From Heterobilharzia americana (taxonomy: Eukaryota > Platyhelminthes > Trematoda > Strigeidida > Schistosomatidae): 64,000 nt of DNA. A program made the position numbers and the translations under genes. Below, piece by piece: positions 49,701-60,994 of the stretch. Every line of letters begins with the position of its first letter. Position 1 is the first letter of the stretch. Below the pieces are notes generated by a model. It had not been told where the DNA came from. It saw only the letters and a program-made list of their open reading frames with translations, and made no database searches. The stretch covers positions 48,951,998-49,015,997 of the forward strand of contig OX104129.1 in the NCBI GenBank assembly GCA_944470555.2. The letters run 5' to 3'.

Positions 49701-51082
49701 AATTTGGTTAATTTCTTTTGTATGCTTGCAGTGCGTTGAGATCGCTTCGTTGTGATTGGTTCATACTTTTTCTTTAAATGAAATGATGAAGATCACCCCA
49801 CTTACATTGGTTCAGTACAACAACTGTACTAGACAAAACGGAATATATCCGAAAGGCAACAGAATTACTCCAAGAAGAAACAACATACGAGCAAAGAGCT
49901 TGACTATAAAATGAGGCATACACTGGACAGACTTTTCAAAGAAGGATAAATCAACAAAGTAGATAAGTGGAAAATAAGACCCAACGAACCCATACTTCTA
50001 AGATTCTCTCGAAAACCGAAGATTCACAAAGCAGATGTATTTCTTCGACCAAATGTCTCACTTCCAGGAAGGGCAACACAAAATCTAACACAGTACTTAG
50101 TAGAAAAACGGAACCATCTTATCAATAAATTGATCAGCTCAATCAGAGTATACCTACGCGAAATATATTGAAGGTTGTAAAGTGGTTTTACAGGGGTCTC
50201 TGACTTACAATTACGAGTTGGATCTGATAGCTTACGATAACAGCTCTTGGATGAGCTGTCTGACAGAAACAGAGTATGAAAGCATTAAGTCCAAGTTAGT
50301 GCTCGGCACAGCAGCATTTTAGATCGTGGAACATACATCTGCTATGTTTGGGGAACGAATCAACTCCCAAGACGCTTTCAACTCGCACTACCAAGCTTTC
50401 TTAGTCTGATTTATCAGGTCATTAATTATAAACTTAAACCTACCTTATGAAATGCAAAAAAACTTTCCCAAGTTGGCAGCACATATGGAACCGTTGATAA
50501 ACTGCGTACGTCTCAAAATCTTCCAGACGTAGTCGGACAGGTTGGCACACATAGCACCGCAGAGAACTTATTCTTGTGCCAGCCTTTTCTTGATATGCAT
50601 CTGGTGGCAATGCAAGATGCATTCAGTTTCACTCAAAGGGAGACGGAGGAGATGATCGGGTGGTATAAGTAAGCCAAGAATTCTGCGTTTTAAGTTATAA
50701 CTTACTTCAAATAACAAAATGTATGAGAAATATGACACGACAAAATTTGTATCATTATTTTAAATTGAACCTTTGGTAAAATAACATAGACTTACTCAAT
50801 TCCTGGTGTCAGTTTAACTGGATAGTTATCCATAAATTCACTTAACGTCTTCTTATTCAAGTTCATTATTGATAAACGGGTTTTTAAAGCTTCAGTAAAA
50901 TCCAATTTCCCACTCATAGCCATTCTAGTGCTATCCGAATGCAATTATAGTGAAATTATCGCTTACATCTCTTTAATCTTATCACTAACTCCAAGGTAAT
51001 TGGCCAGTTCATCTAACCCTTCGTCAATACACACTGTAGAGTCTACGTCTAAGCATACACACTTGATAGCAGACCAATCCAT
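43237..51082 (-). CDS. psph: Phosphoserine phosphatase gene (four coding exons)
   Basis: Encodes the cytosolic HAD-family enzyme that removes phosphate from L-phosphoserine, the last step of serine synthesis. Joining 51082-50967, 50930-50796, 48679-48534 and 43505-43237 gives 666 nt, 221 residues plus stop; human PSPH is 225. Every junction is GT-AG and keeps frame. Visible features: the nucleophile motif DVDST (D12, D14), E21 and R57 in the substrate cap, S101 in ASGG, K150, and GDGITDANACPPA with D170 and D174. All expected catalytic residues are present. The start is the first ATG, with an in-frame TGA shortly upstream. Introns are 36, 2116 and 5028 bp; small 5' and large 3' introns are usual in schistosome genes. 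The two long introns hold Penelope-like fragments. No other serine-pathway gene is in the window. Confidence 0.92.
43506..44695. other. psph intron 3, 3' part
   Basis: No coding or repeat signal recognised in this part of the intron. Confidence 0.4.
44700..45718 (-). mobile_element. Penelope-like element relic, RT end plus GIY-YIG nuclease (in psph intron 3)
   Basis: Minus strand, in order: LVTGSSLGPLLADIYVEMLI and HLYR*YIDDILIIC (RT catalytic YIDD, one stop), LPFLDILISRKQDEF, SIYRKPKWTGQCLNYHN, a linker with VISLPYKGDSHSAIL, then a decayed nuclease (EFKYTFGDTYIGGTHRS, ALEHIPKWL) and a tail LAIRMFKPPLCVHKQ. This is a 5'-truncated, same-strand insertion in the intron. It meets the next copy head to head at about 45700-45718. 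Confidence 0.85.
45700..46210 (+). mobile_element. Penelope-like element relic, linker and nuclease only (head-to-head partner)
   Basis: Plus strand: LSLEGDIASDIL, KPLLTQRTKDRLPMIATSMC, YEFNYPCAASYIDRTRKAL (a GIY-YIG with YIG changed to YID), HVPFWL, GHAFSVINCVPRNLPKG and AEAIGIKARKPNLCV, with some frameshifts. It begins where the minus-strand copy begins, so two independently 5'-truncated copies share a breakpoint. It is antisense to psph. Confidence 0.85.
46657..46725. repeat. (TA)n microsatellite
   Basis: An imperfect then perfect TA repeat of about 70 bp in psph intron 3. Confidence 0.95.
46726..47981. other. psph intron 3, middle part
   Basis: No coding or repeat signal recognised. Confidence 0.4.
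47982..48422 (-). other. Unassigned 146-codon open frame inside psph intron 3
   Basis: An ATG-to-stop frame on the same strand as psph, 112 bp downstream of exon 3. The first 80 or so residues (with YPPTNLQLPLYVERVAPMIH and MGDENDNDSYSVGLFIKQI) have a mixed, protein-like composition; the rest is hydrophobic and less convincing. I see no matching splice sites that would add it to psph and no known motif. It may be a retrocopy fragment, a nested gene or chance. Confidence 0.25.
48534..48679 (-). CDS. psph: psph exon 3
   Basis: 146 nt, residues 84-132. It contains IHIYLASGGLYPLVNRVAKL, with the HAD motif II Ser, and IFANKLVFTKE. Flanked by a TTTTTACACAG acceptor and a GTAATG donor. Confidence 0.92.
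49460..50200 (+). mobile_element. Penelope-like element 5' fragment (in psph intron 2)
   Basis: An untranslated lead is followed at about 49785-50140 by the N-terminal part of a Penelope-like ORF: SKELDYKMRHTLDRLFKEG, WKIRPNEPILLRFSRKPKIH and DVFLRPNVSLPGRATQNLTQ, which match the PKxHK...LRPIVS start of PLE reverse transcriptases. The catalytic RT and the nuclease are missing. It is antisense to psph. Confidence 0.7.
50201..50795. other. psph intron 2, 5' part
   Basis: No confident call. A plus-strand frame near 50440-50620 looks vaguely element-like but has no motif I can name. Confidence 0.3.
50796..50930 (-). CDS. psph: psph exon 2
   Basis: 135 nt, residues 39-83 plus two bases. It encodes the helical cap (TRMAMSGKLDFTEALKTRL...) and ends in LTPGI before a GTAAG donor. 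Confidence 0.92.
50967..51082 (-). CDS. psph: psph exon 1
   Basis: 116 nt, residues 1-38 and two bases of codon 39. It starts MDWSAIKCVCLDVDST, holding the phospho-acceptor Asp, and ends at a GTAAGC donor. Only 36 bp separate it from exon 2. Confidence 0.93.
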
Positions 51083-51389
51083 GGGAATTCATCAGTCACA
51101 CGCCAACGAAATTTGGTGCATCAAATGGTATGGCTAAATGGCTTCTGAAAATGAAGACACTTCAGTTAATTGCGCACAAATTAGTGGCAAAGACAAAATA
51201 CGCGATATAAATAAATAATTCATACAGGTAGGAGTTTTTAAGTAAGTGCTTGAACATAAAATGATGCAATGCTGAGAAATATCCAGTTTAACACAGAAGA
51301 ATGCATATAAACTGCATCTTGCTATTTTCCTTTACTATGTTCCCGCTCTGTAGCTTTTGAAAACAACCCAAATTCCTGGAACAGCATCC

Positions 51390-53790
51390 CTGGTCTCTTG
51401 AAATCGTGCTCTACACAACACATTGGAACTTTCAATATCCGCACCCTCCGTCAAATCAGCCAACAAGCAATGCTAGCCAAGACTCTGATATCTCGGGAAA
51501 CGAATAAATACTGTGTTTGCGAGACACGTATACAGGGCTCAAGTGCGGTTAATCACTTAACCTGTTAATATGGTGAATCCTCAAAATCCAGCCATCGACT
51601 TCTTGGAAATTCGATGGCTGATTCTTGCGGTCTTGCAGATGTATGCATAGATTTAAGTGCTAGAAAGTGCTGTGTTTGACTGGATCCCAGTTGACAGTAA
51701 CCTATGCGCTTTTCAGTGAGGACTAGAAATAGTAGTGAAACTCAGTGTTGTCTCTTTGCAATATCTACTTGCGCACCCATTGACTCCAGTCCTATTGAAA
51801 ACTGTCTAGCCTCCTAATGAAAGCCAAACGTTCAGATATGGTTGTCGCTGCAAGTGATCCCAATGCACAAAAATGTAGGTTAAGTCAGGATGAAAAGTAC
51901 TGAGGTGGCACTTTCGGAATCCCAGGCAAACGGACAGATAACGGTGACCTGCTACAGCTGCGCCCAGAAAACCATCTATTTCTAGTTATCAGAAACTTCA
52001 GACATAAAGAGAAACACTGTCTGATGTAGTGTCCACCGACTTCAACTAAGCGGTTGACACACATAGACCATATTGTTATCACATCCCTCGAGAGGGTAGG
52101 TAGAAGATTCCCGCCCCTTCTGGAACACGTGTTTCGACAGTGACCGCAGGTTGATTCGAGCACGGGTATGTTTGCAACTAAATGGATGCAGAAAATCTTT
52201 AGCGACAAGACAACCGTGAGTACAGCTCCACAATGAGGGCACTAAGGATGTTTGAAATGAGAAGCTTGCTAGACACTCATCGGAACAAAAAAATATCACT
52301 CATATAGAAAAATGCTGGTGCAACCTCCAGTTCACCGGGAAAAAAGCCCCAGAAGACCGTAGCCGACTATCAGAGAGTGGTTGAAAAAGGCCAGTGGGAC
52401 TCAGCAGATTTTTCGAATTAATGGAGGTACGCAAACATCATCCTGCAGGCTCTGAGCACAATGAGGAGTGGAAGTAACTTAAGTGTAAACTGAAAAAGGT
52501 CTACACAATGACCGCGAACAGTGGTGGGTAGCGAAGGTTAAAAAGATGGAAAAAGTAGACGCGATAGGTAACAATAGGTACTTATTGATAATTATCATGG
52601 AAACTCAAGCGAAAAGGTCTACGGTTGGTCGGACTATAGCCAAGAAGGCTGGGCCTGTGATTCACTCGCCGAGGAGACGACTGGAACACTTCGAGAAACA
52701 GTTCAAATGGGCTCCAGCTACTATTCCACTACCCTCTAACCAGTCAGATGCTGAACGAAACATTGAAATAGGACCCCAACAATTACAGAAGTCAAAAAAG
52801 CTATAAAGTAGTCTGAAAAAGGGAAAGGGTACCAGTACCCGAGGTATTAAAGGATAGTGGTAGGGGATTATTAATCAAACTAACTGAATTGTCGGTTAGC
52901 TTATGAGAGTCAGATATAAGTCCCTTTGATTGGTATCAATTACTGACAGTCATAGTCTTCAAGAAAGGTGAGAAGCCCTCTTGTGACAACCACGAGGGAT
53001 CAGCCTGATGAATATAGTGTCGAAGATTCTACGTTCTATAAATATCAGATGTCTGGGTGCTCATGACTAGAAAACCTCATAAAACTAGGCAGACTTGAAA
53101 CCTAGCCGTGAGTGCACAGACACGGTATTCACCCTCACCAGGTCCTTGAACACAAGCATACTTACCGATACCCGACATTAGTTGCATTTTTCGACCTGAT
53201 GGTAGGATTCGACTCCGTCGATCGAGAAGTCTAGCGGTAGTGTGTCTCAATAGAAGGTGTCCTGAGTCAGTATATTACTCTGTTGAAGACTCTGTATTCG
53301 AAAACCCATCACCATGTGAGTTATCAGATGAGTTGTATGCACGTTGAGTGGTACCTGTCAAGGATGTCCACTATCTCAATCCTCATGTAACTTCATCACA
53401 GACGTGACCATGAAGGTCGCCCTCTTTTCTTTTGACTTTACCCTGACTGATAGCTGCTACCTTGACGTGGTAGTCGGGAGTGTATATCACAATGAACTGA
53501 CGAGCTACAGTGACTGGTATGCTTGTTCTCTCGACGTCCTACCATACCATGAAGGTCTGTTGGATAGTTAGACAATAAGCAGTTACCATAATAGTGTAAA
53601 TCGCTACGTTATGATGGGGGTCCTATGGTGAAGTTGTACTGCTGGCTGGACGAGGGTTACAGCAGTAAGGTGTTTAGGTGAATAACCCGTAGACCCATGT
53701 TGATATTACCTTCCCTATGGAAAGGTAGGTGGGTCTTCTAGTGCCAGTGGGGTGGGCTTTCCTATCCGGAGCTAAGACCACCAAATCTCA
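51390..53790 (+). mobile_element. LINE relic A (endonuclease plus partial RT)
   Basis: Plus-strand pieces in order: a start region like FNIRTLRQ near 51430, RPENHLFLVIRNFRHKEKH and a PPTSTKRLTHIDHI block (endonuclease end) at about 51960-52080, KVKKMEKVDAIGNNRYL at 52535-52570, then RT parts including TDTVFTLTRSL near 53120 and SGTCQGCPLSQSSCNF near 53345. Many stops and frameshifts. The same family occurs in relics B, C and D. Confidence 0.75.
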
Positions 53791-53799
53791 AAATAACAA

Positions 53800-55680
53800 C
53801 CCGTAAGAGACTGCATGTGACCAGTCTCAATCAGATATCCTATGGACTTTGCAGTAGCACAAATCTTTCTTTTTTCCTGTTTCAGGTACGTTGTAGAAAC
53901 AACTTCTATGGTGTGGGCAGCCAGGAAGTATCAACAGCCTGCACGCTTCCAGTAGTATACGAAATCCGGTCAAATATAACCTACCCCCATTATCTGTCTC
54001 ATACTCTGCCTTCACCTCCTGACATTAATATTTTTAAGCATCTCGTAACTTTCTCAACCTCTTATTTAGCGACCATTGCGAACGATCAAAGCCATCGAAA
54101 CATCATTCCTAGTTTTCTAAGACCCTGCTGTCGATTTTATATTACAGCTTTTAACGTCCAAACTCCATGCCAAAACGAACATCAAGTATGGCTCGCATAG
54201 ACTGCGATCTCGAGAGATGGATGTATGCTGTCTCTAAGACACGAATAGCTCAGGTGTAATTATTTATTTGACCTCATCTGTCCAGTGCGGCAAATCTTCG
54301 AAATTCACCTTACAAGTATACGGAGATTCAGTGGCTAGTTCTCGTGGACTCGCTGGTATAGGCATAACACTCAGCTGCAAAGCAGGAAGTGCGCTTTTCG
54401 ACTGGATACCAGTCAGCAGCCGTCTATGTGCTATTCGACTGAATGTGTAAGAACTAGGAAAGACCAGGAGACTAGCCAATGCCTATTTGTGATCGCCTAC
54501 ACACACGCCGGCTGCAGTTCGGATGGTGCAAAGGATGAATTGTATCAGAAGCTGTGAATTTTGTTTGTATCATTTAGTCACTATAACAGGTGACTTCAAT
54601 GTTCAAATAAGAAAGTCGAGCCAATCAGAGACGTGCTGTAGGTATCTGCGGAATCCTATGCCAAAGAACCGACAACGGTGAACGTCTATTGCAGTTTTTT
54701 TCTGACAGTCATTCATGTCTAGCCAGTACTGACTTTAAGCGTAGGGAAAAGCACTGTCTCAGCCACTGCAGACTTCAAACCAACGATGAACACAGATACA
54801 CCATGCTGCTGTGAGCTCTTGTTGGAGGATATCGGGGGAAGACTGCCACTTTTTGGAGTGCTTCTTTGGACTCATCCGTTAGTACGGGCCCGTGTATGTC
54901 TGCGTCTTATTGGTCGCAGGATACAGGCTATAGTAAACCCTCTCTGTGATCGAATGAAAGACGAGGACGTCAGTTACGTATTTAGGGAGGGGATAACTAA
55001 GAATTTGTCTGGACGTGACAGCAGTCTTTATCCTGAGGAAACCCGGCATAATATTCAATGTGCTGTAGAAACACTGGTAAAGACAGTTGGTAACTTAAAT
55101 CGAAAGGTCAGGAAACGTCTGTGAATTCCCTCGATCTCATCCGAAAAGACTGATTTCAGCTGGCTCTGACCACAGTGAGCAGCGAAAGCAACCTAGATGC
55201 TAACTGATAAATAATCTTCACAATGATAGCGAGCAGTGAAAGCAAGAAAGATGAAGCGGGCATCAGCAGTAAGTAATAGCTGACAATGTTTTAGGCCTAT
55301 TAAGAATAACAGCAAGAAGAAGATGGTTAGTAAAGCCATCACCGACAAAGATGGCATCCTAATAACCTCTCAGGTACGCAATTACTGAGTAGAGTAACGG
55401 AGGCACTACGTAGTATATGGGAATCAACGGTAGTCTCGTCAGACATTTACTTCACTGATCATCCCAGTCCTGAAGTAAAGACAGAAGTATTCTTATAACA
55501 GCCATAAGGGTATTAGTTTGACTAATTTTTTTCTAAGACCCTACGGTCCATAGTAGTCAGACGCCTAGCTGGAGCTCGAGAAGACCAGGTAGGATTCAGA
55601 CTTGGGTGAGGGTGCATCGACCAGATTTTCGCCCTTTGATAGTTTCTGGAACTTACGCATACTTACCAGTGGTTGACACA
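53800..55680 (+). mobile_element. LINE relic B (endonuclease and start of RT)
   Basis: Plus strand: TAFNVQTPC near 54150, GLAGIGITLSCKAGSALFDW and IPVSSRLCAIRLNV at 54340-54450, LCQRTDNGERLLQFF near 54655, LVRARVCLRLIGRRI near 54880, and later KAITDKDGILITS. The RT breaks off near 55680, where a fold-back element starts. No intact frame is left. Confidence 0.75.
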
Positions 55681-55695
55681 CCAAATTTCCATATT

Positions 55696-55898
55696 AAATT
55701 TGTTTATTTGATATAGAACACAATGGCGCAGTATTATTTACTCGCTGAACATTCGAGCATACATTATTGCTTATAATCATTTCAAAGTAATCACACAGCT
55801 TTCCACATCTTATTTTCCTAGTCTTTTCATCTCAGTAATACGAGATGATAGGACTTACAAATACTGTATCAATGTGCTATATCAAATAAACAAATCTA
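55696..55898. mobile_element. Fold-back (MITE-like) element, copy 2
   Basis: AAATTTGTTTATTTGATATAG at its left end recurs in reverse complement at the right end (about 55860-55898). It is non-coding, with the same right flank, ACATTCTACCACAGT, as the element at 38839-39064. It sits at the broken end of LINE relic B. Confidence 0.6.
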
Positions 55899-55924
55899 AT
55901 AAAAAATTACATTCTACCACAGTT

Positions 55925-56165
55925 TTCAAATATTATACACAGACAGACAGGTTGCCACATTTTACACTAGTATATGGAGATGGATAGAATAAGAGTGATA
56001 CCGAAGTGAACAAAATTGCGTGATAGAATAAACAATCTGCAGATAAAGGTTAGTGTGAATATCCAAGCTTTAAAGGACGTCAGAGTGAACATACACCTGC
56101 ACCACTGTGACCGGTTTTCAGCCGTCACTAAGAGTCAACAATCACTCATTCTTTTCGTCTCAGGG
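55925..56165 (+). repeat. Unknown dispersed repeat (copy 2 of 3)
   Basis: Shares the AGTGAACAAAATTG, GATAGAATAAACA and GTCACTAAGAGTCAACA regions, in order, with the copy at 58920-59165. Confidence 0.45.
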
Positions 56166-56279
56166 ACCGCAGCCAGACAGTTTATATCTCCTCACAAGGA
56201 TCACACCAACATCCAGGAACTTCATCGACTGGTGCTACTTATTGGTTTGGCCACCCTGAACTCTTTTCCATCCTAATTC

Positions 56280-58030
56280 AATTTCTTCTAGCTATCATGC
56301 CACTTCGAGGTAGGCGGTGGCTCGGCATGGACAGTATATGTCTAAGCCATCTCAGTCAACTAAGTTTCATAAACTCATCAATTGACTTGTTTATCTTACC
56401 TGACATTGCTTATACGATGATTCCACCAAACGCGAGCATGCTACGAAGACACCTATGATTGAAACCCTGTAATTGCTTCGCCTCTTCTACTTTTAACGGC
56501 CATGTCTCACAGCAGTAAAACAAGACAGAGTGGACTGCAGAGCAGGATAGTCGTTCTTTGATAGATACTCGAATATCTTGTCGGCGACACAGGTAACGCG
56601 AGTTGGCGGACGCCAAACGAGCCTTCTGTATTCGAGCCAATATTTAGTTAGCGACCACCGCATTCGGGCTGATGCAACTCCCCAAGTAAATGAAGTGGTC
56701 GGCACATTAGACCACTTCACTCTCCATCATTAAACTGGTAGTGATTGCAGACCAGTTCTGAAGCATTATTTTACATTTGACAGGAAGCAAGACCCTGCTA
56801 AACATACTTAGATTTCTGCTTAACGCATCTAGAAGACACTGCATTTTTTCAGCGTCTTTACCTAGCAGGACAATATCGTATGGGTACTGCAAATTAACTA
56901 GATAACCTCTAGAAAGTAGACAAATCGCTGCGAAGTCAGAACTGCCTAAGGTTATGTCTATCAGTACATCCATAAGGAAACCAGATAGGAAGGGTGAGAG
57001 TGGGCATCACTAGTGAACACCCCTAGTTGTCGTCAATTCACATGAAAACTCTCCCCCCATAAGCCCTTATACGGCTGCATGAGTTCGAGTAGAGAGCTTA
57101 GATAAGCATTACACACTTGCTTGGTACCCCATTCAGAGTCAGACACTCCCACAACACCTTATGGTCGACAGAGTCAAATGGCACCTTGAGGTCAAGAAAT
57201 ATGGCAAGTCTCGGCCACTGGCCGGTAGGTATGTCTGTGTTCCAGAACCTGTCGAAGGGTGAAAATCTGGTTGATGCACCCTCATTCAGGTACGCATCCT
57301 ACCTGGTTTTTTTTAGTTTGCTGTTCTCCAGCTCCGGTTAGGCGTCACATAACTATGGACCCTAGGATCTTGGAAACAATAATAGTCAAACTTATTCCCT
57401 TATAGTTGTCATAGGAAGATTTCTTCTTCTTGTAAACTAAGATGATCAGAGATGGTCATTCTGATGGCATTATCTCAGATTCCCATACACTACCTAGTAC
57501 CTCGACCAATTTAATTAGCAATTTCCCATGTCCATCCTTGAAAACTTCGGGTGGCAAACTGTTACGCCCTGCTGCTTTGCATCGCTTCGGGTTTGATATA
57601 CCCTACTCAAGTTGGAGGACCGAAATCTACGTACCATCCAAAGTCCGACTGGATGCCAAGGTAATGCTGTGGGTCAGTCTAACTGTGCTTCAGTACTCTG
57701 CTCAATGTTTTAGCCCTCTATCCAAAGAGGTTATCCGGGTACCATCCTTTTCGGTGATGGTTCAACTATCGTTTTCTTGCTAGTATCTTTATTAAGCCCA
57801 AATATTTGCTAGGTATTATTCACCGCTGATGCCTTCATCTCTCTCTTTTGCCACCCACTACTTCTCGCAATCATTGCAAAGACTCTGGGTAAATTTACTT
57901 TTATGTAGATTCGCTTTTCAATGTGATGAGAGCCAGTCGGAATCAGTCTTCTCGCACCAATCAGTTCGGATGACGATGAGGAAGTCCAATTACCTTTGCT
58001 GACCTCCGATAATGGGATACCAACTTTGTT
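56280..58030 (-). mobile_element. LINE relic C (reverse transcriptase and C-terminus)
   Basis: Minus strand from high to low coordinates: VFAMIARSSGWQKREM near 57870, a long frameshifted fingers region, CPLSPFLSGFLMDVLIDITL near 56960, YPYDIVLLGKDAEKMQCLLD near 56870 (YADD decayed to YPYD), FIYLGSCISPNA near 56690, LCRRQDIRVSIKERL and YCCETWPLKVEEAKQLQGF at 56510-56590, then RWLRHILSMPSHRLPR. Same family as relics A and B but in the opposite direction. Confidence 0.8.
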
Positions 58031-58059
58031 TGCCGCTGTTTTCAAAACAGACAGTATCA

Positions 58060-58260
58060 CACCGTGCCAACGCCAACCTCGACAGAAGTTAAATCGGGTT
58101 GGAAGAAGGCTCAGGGTATGGCACCAGTTCATGAAGTCCTTGACTGTTGGTCTGGATTGTGTAGGGAGTTGTAGACTACTTTGTTAGGGTCCTCGAGACC
58201 ATAGGAATCAACGGGTGATGACTTGCAAAAATGACTGAAATTTTAACCCTTTGCATTTAA
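58060..58260 (+). mobile_element. LINE relic D (3' end fragment)
   Basis: Plus strand VGRRLRVWHQFMKSLTVGLD and CRLLC then GPRDHRNQ, which is the C-terminal end of the same LINE family, fused to the 5' side of relic C in opposite orientation. Confidence 0.6.
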
Positions 58261-58919
58261 CCTTTGCATTCATCTTCCAAGGTAAAGTGGTTGACGCAAC
58301 TAACCATACCACACGATTTTGAGGCACAAGGTCATGAGCTGCAAGTACTAAATGCAGTCGTGTCGTTCCCATGTAGCTATTTAAATTAACAAGACGACTT
58401 TACATTTTATCACGTTTATGGCATCTTTTTACTTCAAAGAGACGATCTTCAAAACGTATATCGATTTCTGTGATGTCAAAAGAAGCCATAACCTCTAAAC
58501 ACATCTGCCAATGCTCTAAGTTCAGGCTTGGTTCGAGGCACACTTACCGTTTACCAAGTTTTGAGCATAACCTAGTAAACAAGCCTACAACTGCTAAGCC
58601 CTATTGCTCTCAAGATCAGTATATTATGGTGTAACAAAGTGATGATATATATTCTTTGTTAGGAAATTTTTGAAACTTCATTATGCTCTAGAATGACGCA
58701 GCCAAACGAATAAGTCATCCCATGAAGAACCGAAGCCAGGTAATAAAAGCCGAATTAACTCTATGAGAATGCTTTCCGAAAATTTCAGGCTCCCTGTAAA
58801 CGTTCAGTTGCTTTCACCAATCGAATTGGTGTTTACCTTTATCGCAGTAAATGGTCGTACAAAGTTTTTGAAGCAAACTAGTACAAAACTGAACCGGCCC
58901 ACTTGTACTTGCTTCGATG
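58261..58919. other. Unannotated region
   Basis: Nothing recognised beyond a possible LINE tail. Confidence 0.35.
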
Positions 58920-59165
58920 ACTGACTGACAAAATCAGCGCAGAACCTCGTATACAGGTATATCGGTTCAAGTTACCACACTTCACAGTGGACAAGAAAAG
59001 ACTGATTTCAAAGTAGACAAAGTTGTGTGAGAGAATAAACAGCCTTAAGTGCAAATAGTCAAGCTTTAGAAGGAATCAAGGAGTGAATGCACCCGCACCA
59101 TTGTGTCTGACTTTCAGCCATGTCACCAAGAGTCCTCAACTTGCTCTGGTGCGATGGAAACTCGC
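58920..59165 (+). repeat. Unknown dispersed repeat (copy 3 of 3)
   Basis: GACAAAATCAGCGCAGAAC through CACCAAGAGTCCTCAAC, colinear with 35935-36245 and partly with 55925-56165. Confidence 0.5.
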
Positions 59166-59399
59166 TTGGTCAGACCATCAGGTCGTTCAATGTAGAACTC
59201 CGTTCCACTCACTAATTTAAGAAGCCTATGCATCATTGTTGATATGCATCCACGGTAATAAGATCAGTGGGGATTCTGCCCGGCTGATATTATCTGATAC
59301 AAAACCATCCCACCTAGCTTGGCTATAATAACCAGCGTCCTGAAACGAAAGGCCTAAACAAACTCCAGGTCATCTATGTACTAATACTATGCAGCTGAC

Positions 59400-60780
59400 A
59401 GGTTGACTACTGCATTTAGACTTTCACTTCGTCAAGGCTTATTCTCATATGACTGGAAGGACGACGTAGTCACATACAAAAAGGATTCTAGGCAGCACCC
59501 ATCAAACTACATACCGATAAGCCTGACTAGCATTGTAGTTAGGTCCTAGAAAAGGTAATCAAGAAAACCATTACAGCTTATTCGGATAACACTTTACTGA
59601 TGAGTTCGCAACATGGCTGTCGAAGAAGTGTCTTACGTTAGACAAACATTCTCAGTCAGAGAAGGCTGGATGATAGATATCCGATAAATGGTATCTTCAT
59701 AGAATTCAGCGACGCGTTTGATACGACACCTCACCCTAGGTTGCTTAAGAAAGTTTTACAATGATTGCCAATTTACTTGAATGGACCAAAGAATAATTTG
59801 CTGGTAGGAGGTAGAGAGTAAGGATCGACTCAGAACTCTCTTCTTGGAGTTCAGTGAAGAGTGAAGCGCCGGGAAGCGATTTCCGGTCCCCTACTATTTC
59901 TCCTATACATAAATGAAATAATGGACACCATAAAGTCATCCACGATTCTCCAGGAAGATGACAAAAAAATTTGGTGATAATCAATAGGTGAGTTATGTAT
60001 ACGAACTTCAGACAGACTTAAACAACTTGTTAGTCTGACCAGAGAAATAGTTGGTGCCTATCAATGCCAGTGTGTGACTACATACCTAGGATGGGTGGAC
60101 TTCAGTACCTACGGAATTGGTGAGATTCTTCTACTGTTAACACTGACCCAAAATAACCTAGGAGTTATAGTAAGTCATGATTTGGAGAACGAATACCACC
60201 AACTAGCTGAAGCTCTGAGTTTCAAGACATGCTGAGCAATACACAGCTTTTACGAGTATCAATGGAGATATGTTTACCACTTCATACACAGCCAGACCTA
60301 ATACATAAAACTGTGCAGAAGTGGAAAACCCTTGTTTGAAAGGTGAATCAGATCTGGAAAGAGTTCAGAAGACGGGGACTCAAATGATTCCTTCAATAGC
60401 TACTCTGACCTATAAGAAAAGACTTCACATACTAAACCTCTTCTCTCTATAGCGATACGGTATACTGTATAGCAAACAAAGAGATTTATTCATCATGTAC
60501 AGAACTCCAAAAGGTGACACTGAACCGAACCAAATTTGCTTTTTCCTTCCCAATATGTCGAAACACCTCAGACTGGACAGGAGAGTACAAATGCCAAAGA
60601 TGGAAGTTGTTGACGCGGGAAAGTGGTCTTAGCACTGAGTAATAAACGCTTGGCACAGACTCCTGGAAGCAGTGTCTGCATCACCGCCTGACCCACCCAA
60701 GCGGCATAGACATAAAGAAGTCCACAATAAAATGATTAGCACAGACTCAGAGCCTTCTACACTAAAACTCCAAACTGAAA
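59400..60780 (+). mobile_element. LINE relic E (CR1/jockey-like RT and C-terminus)
   Basis: Plus strand: GLFSYDWKDDVVT near 59435, then PSNYIPISLTSIV, DRYPINGIFIEFSDAFDTTP at 59675-59730, remnants of the RT active-site region, NNLGVIVSHDLE near 60155, and a proline/basic-rich end near 60690. The endonuclease is absent. Many stops. It belongs to a different type from relics A-D: it has the short, CR1-like RT wording. Confidence 0.72.
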
Positions 60781-60994
60781 TCAAATTTTAATCTGAAATG
60801 CAGTCTGTGATTCAACTTTAAAAACATTTCCTGCAGTTCGATGCTTTTGACCAAACGACTATTTAAACCGGCATTCACTTCACTGCCTAGTCGCACATGG
60901 AGAGCAGCTGTATACGGATTTATAAAGGTCATCAAAATGAAAACGATAAACAAGTATAAGATGAAACGGGCTGGCCAATTTAAGAATTCTTCTT

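Noticed and set aside
57442..57783. 113-codon plus-strand frame
   Set aside because: It is antisense to LINE relic C, whose RT motifs lie on the minus strand.
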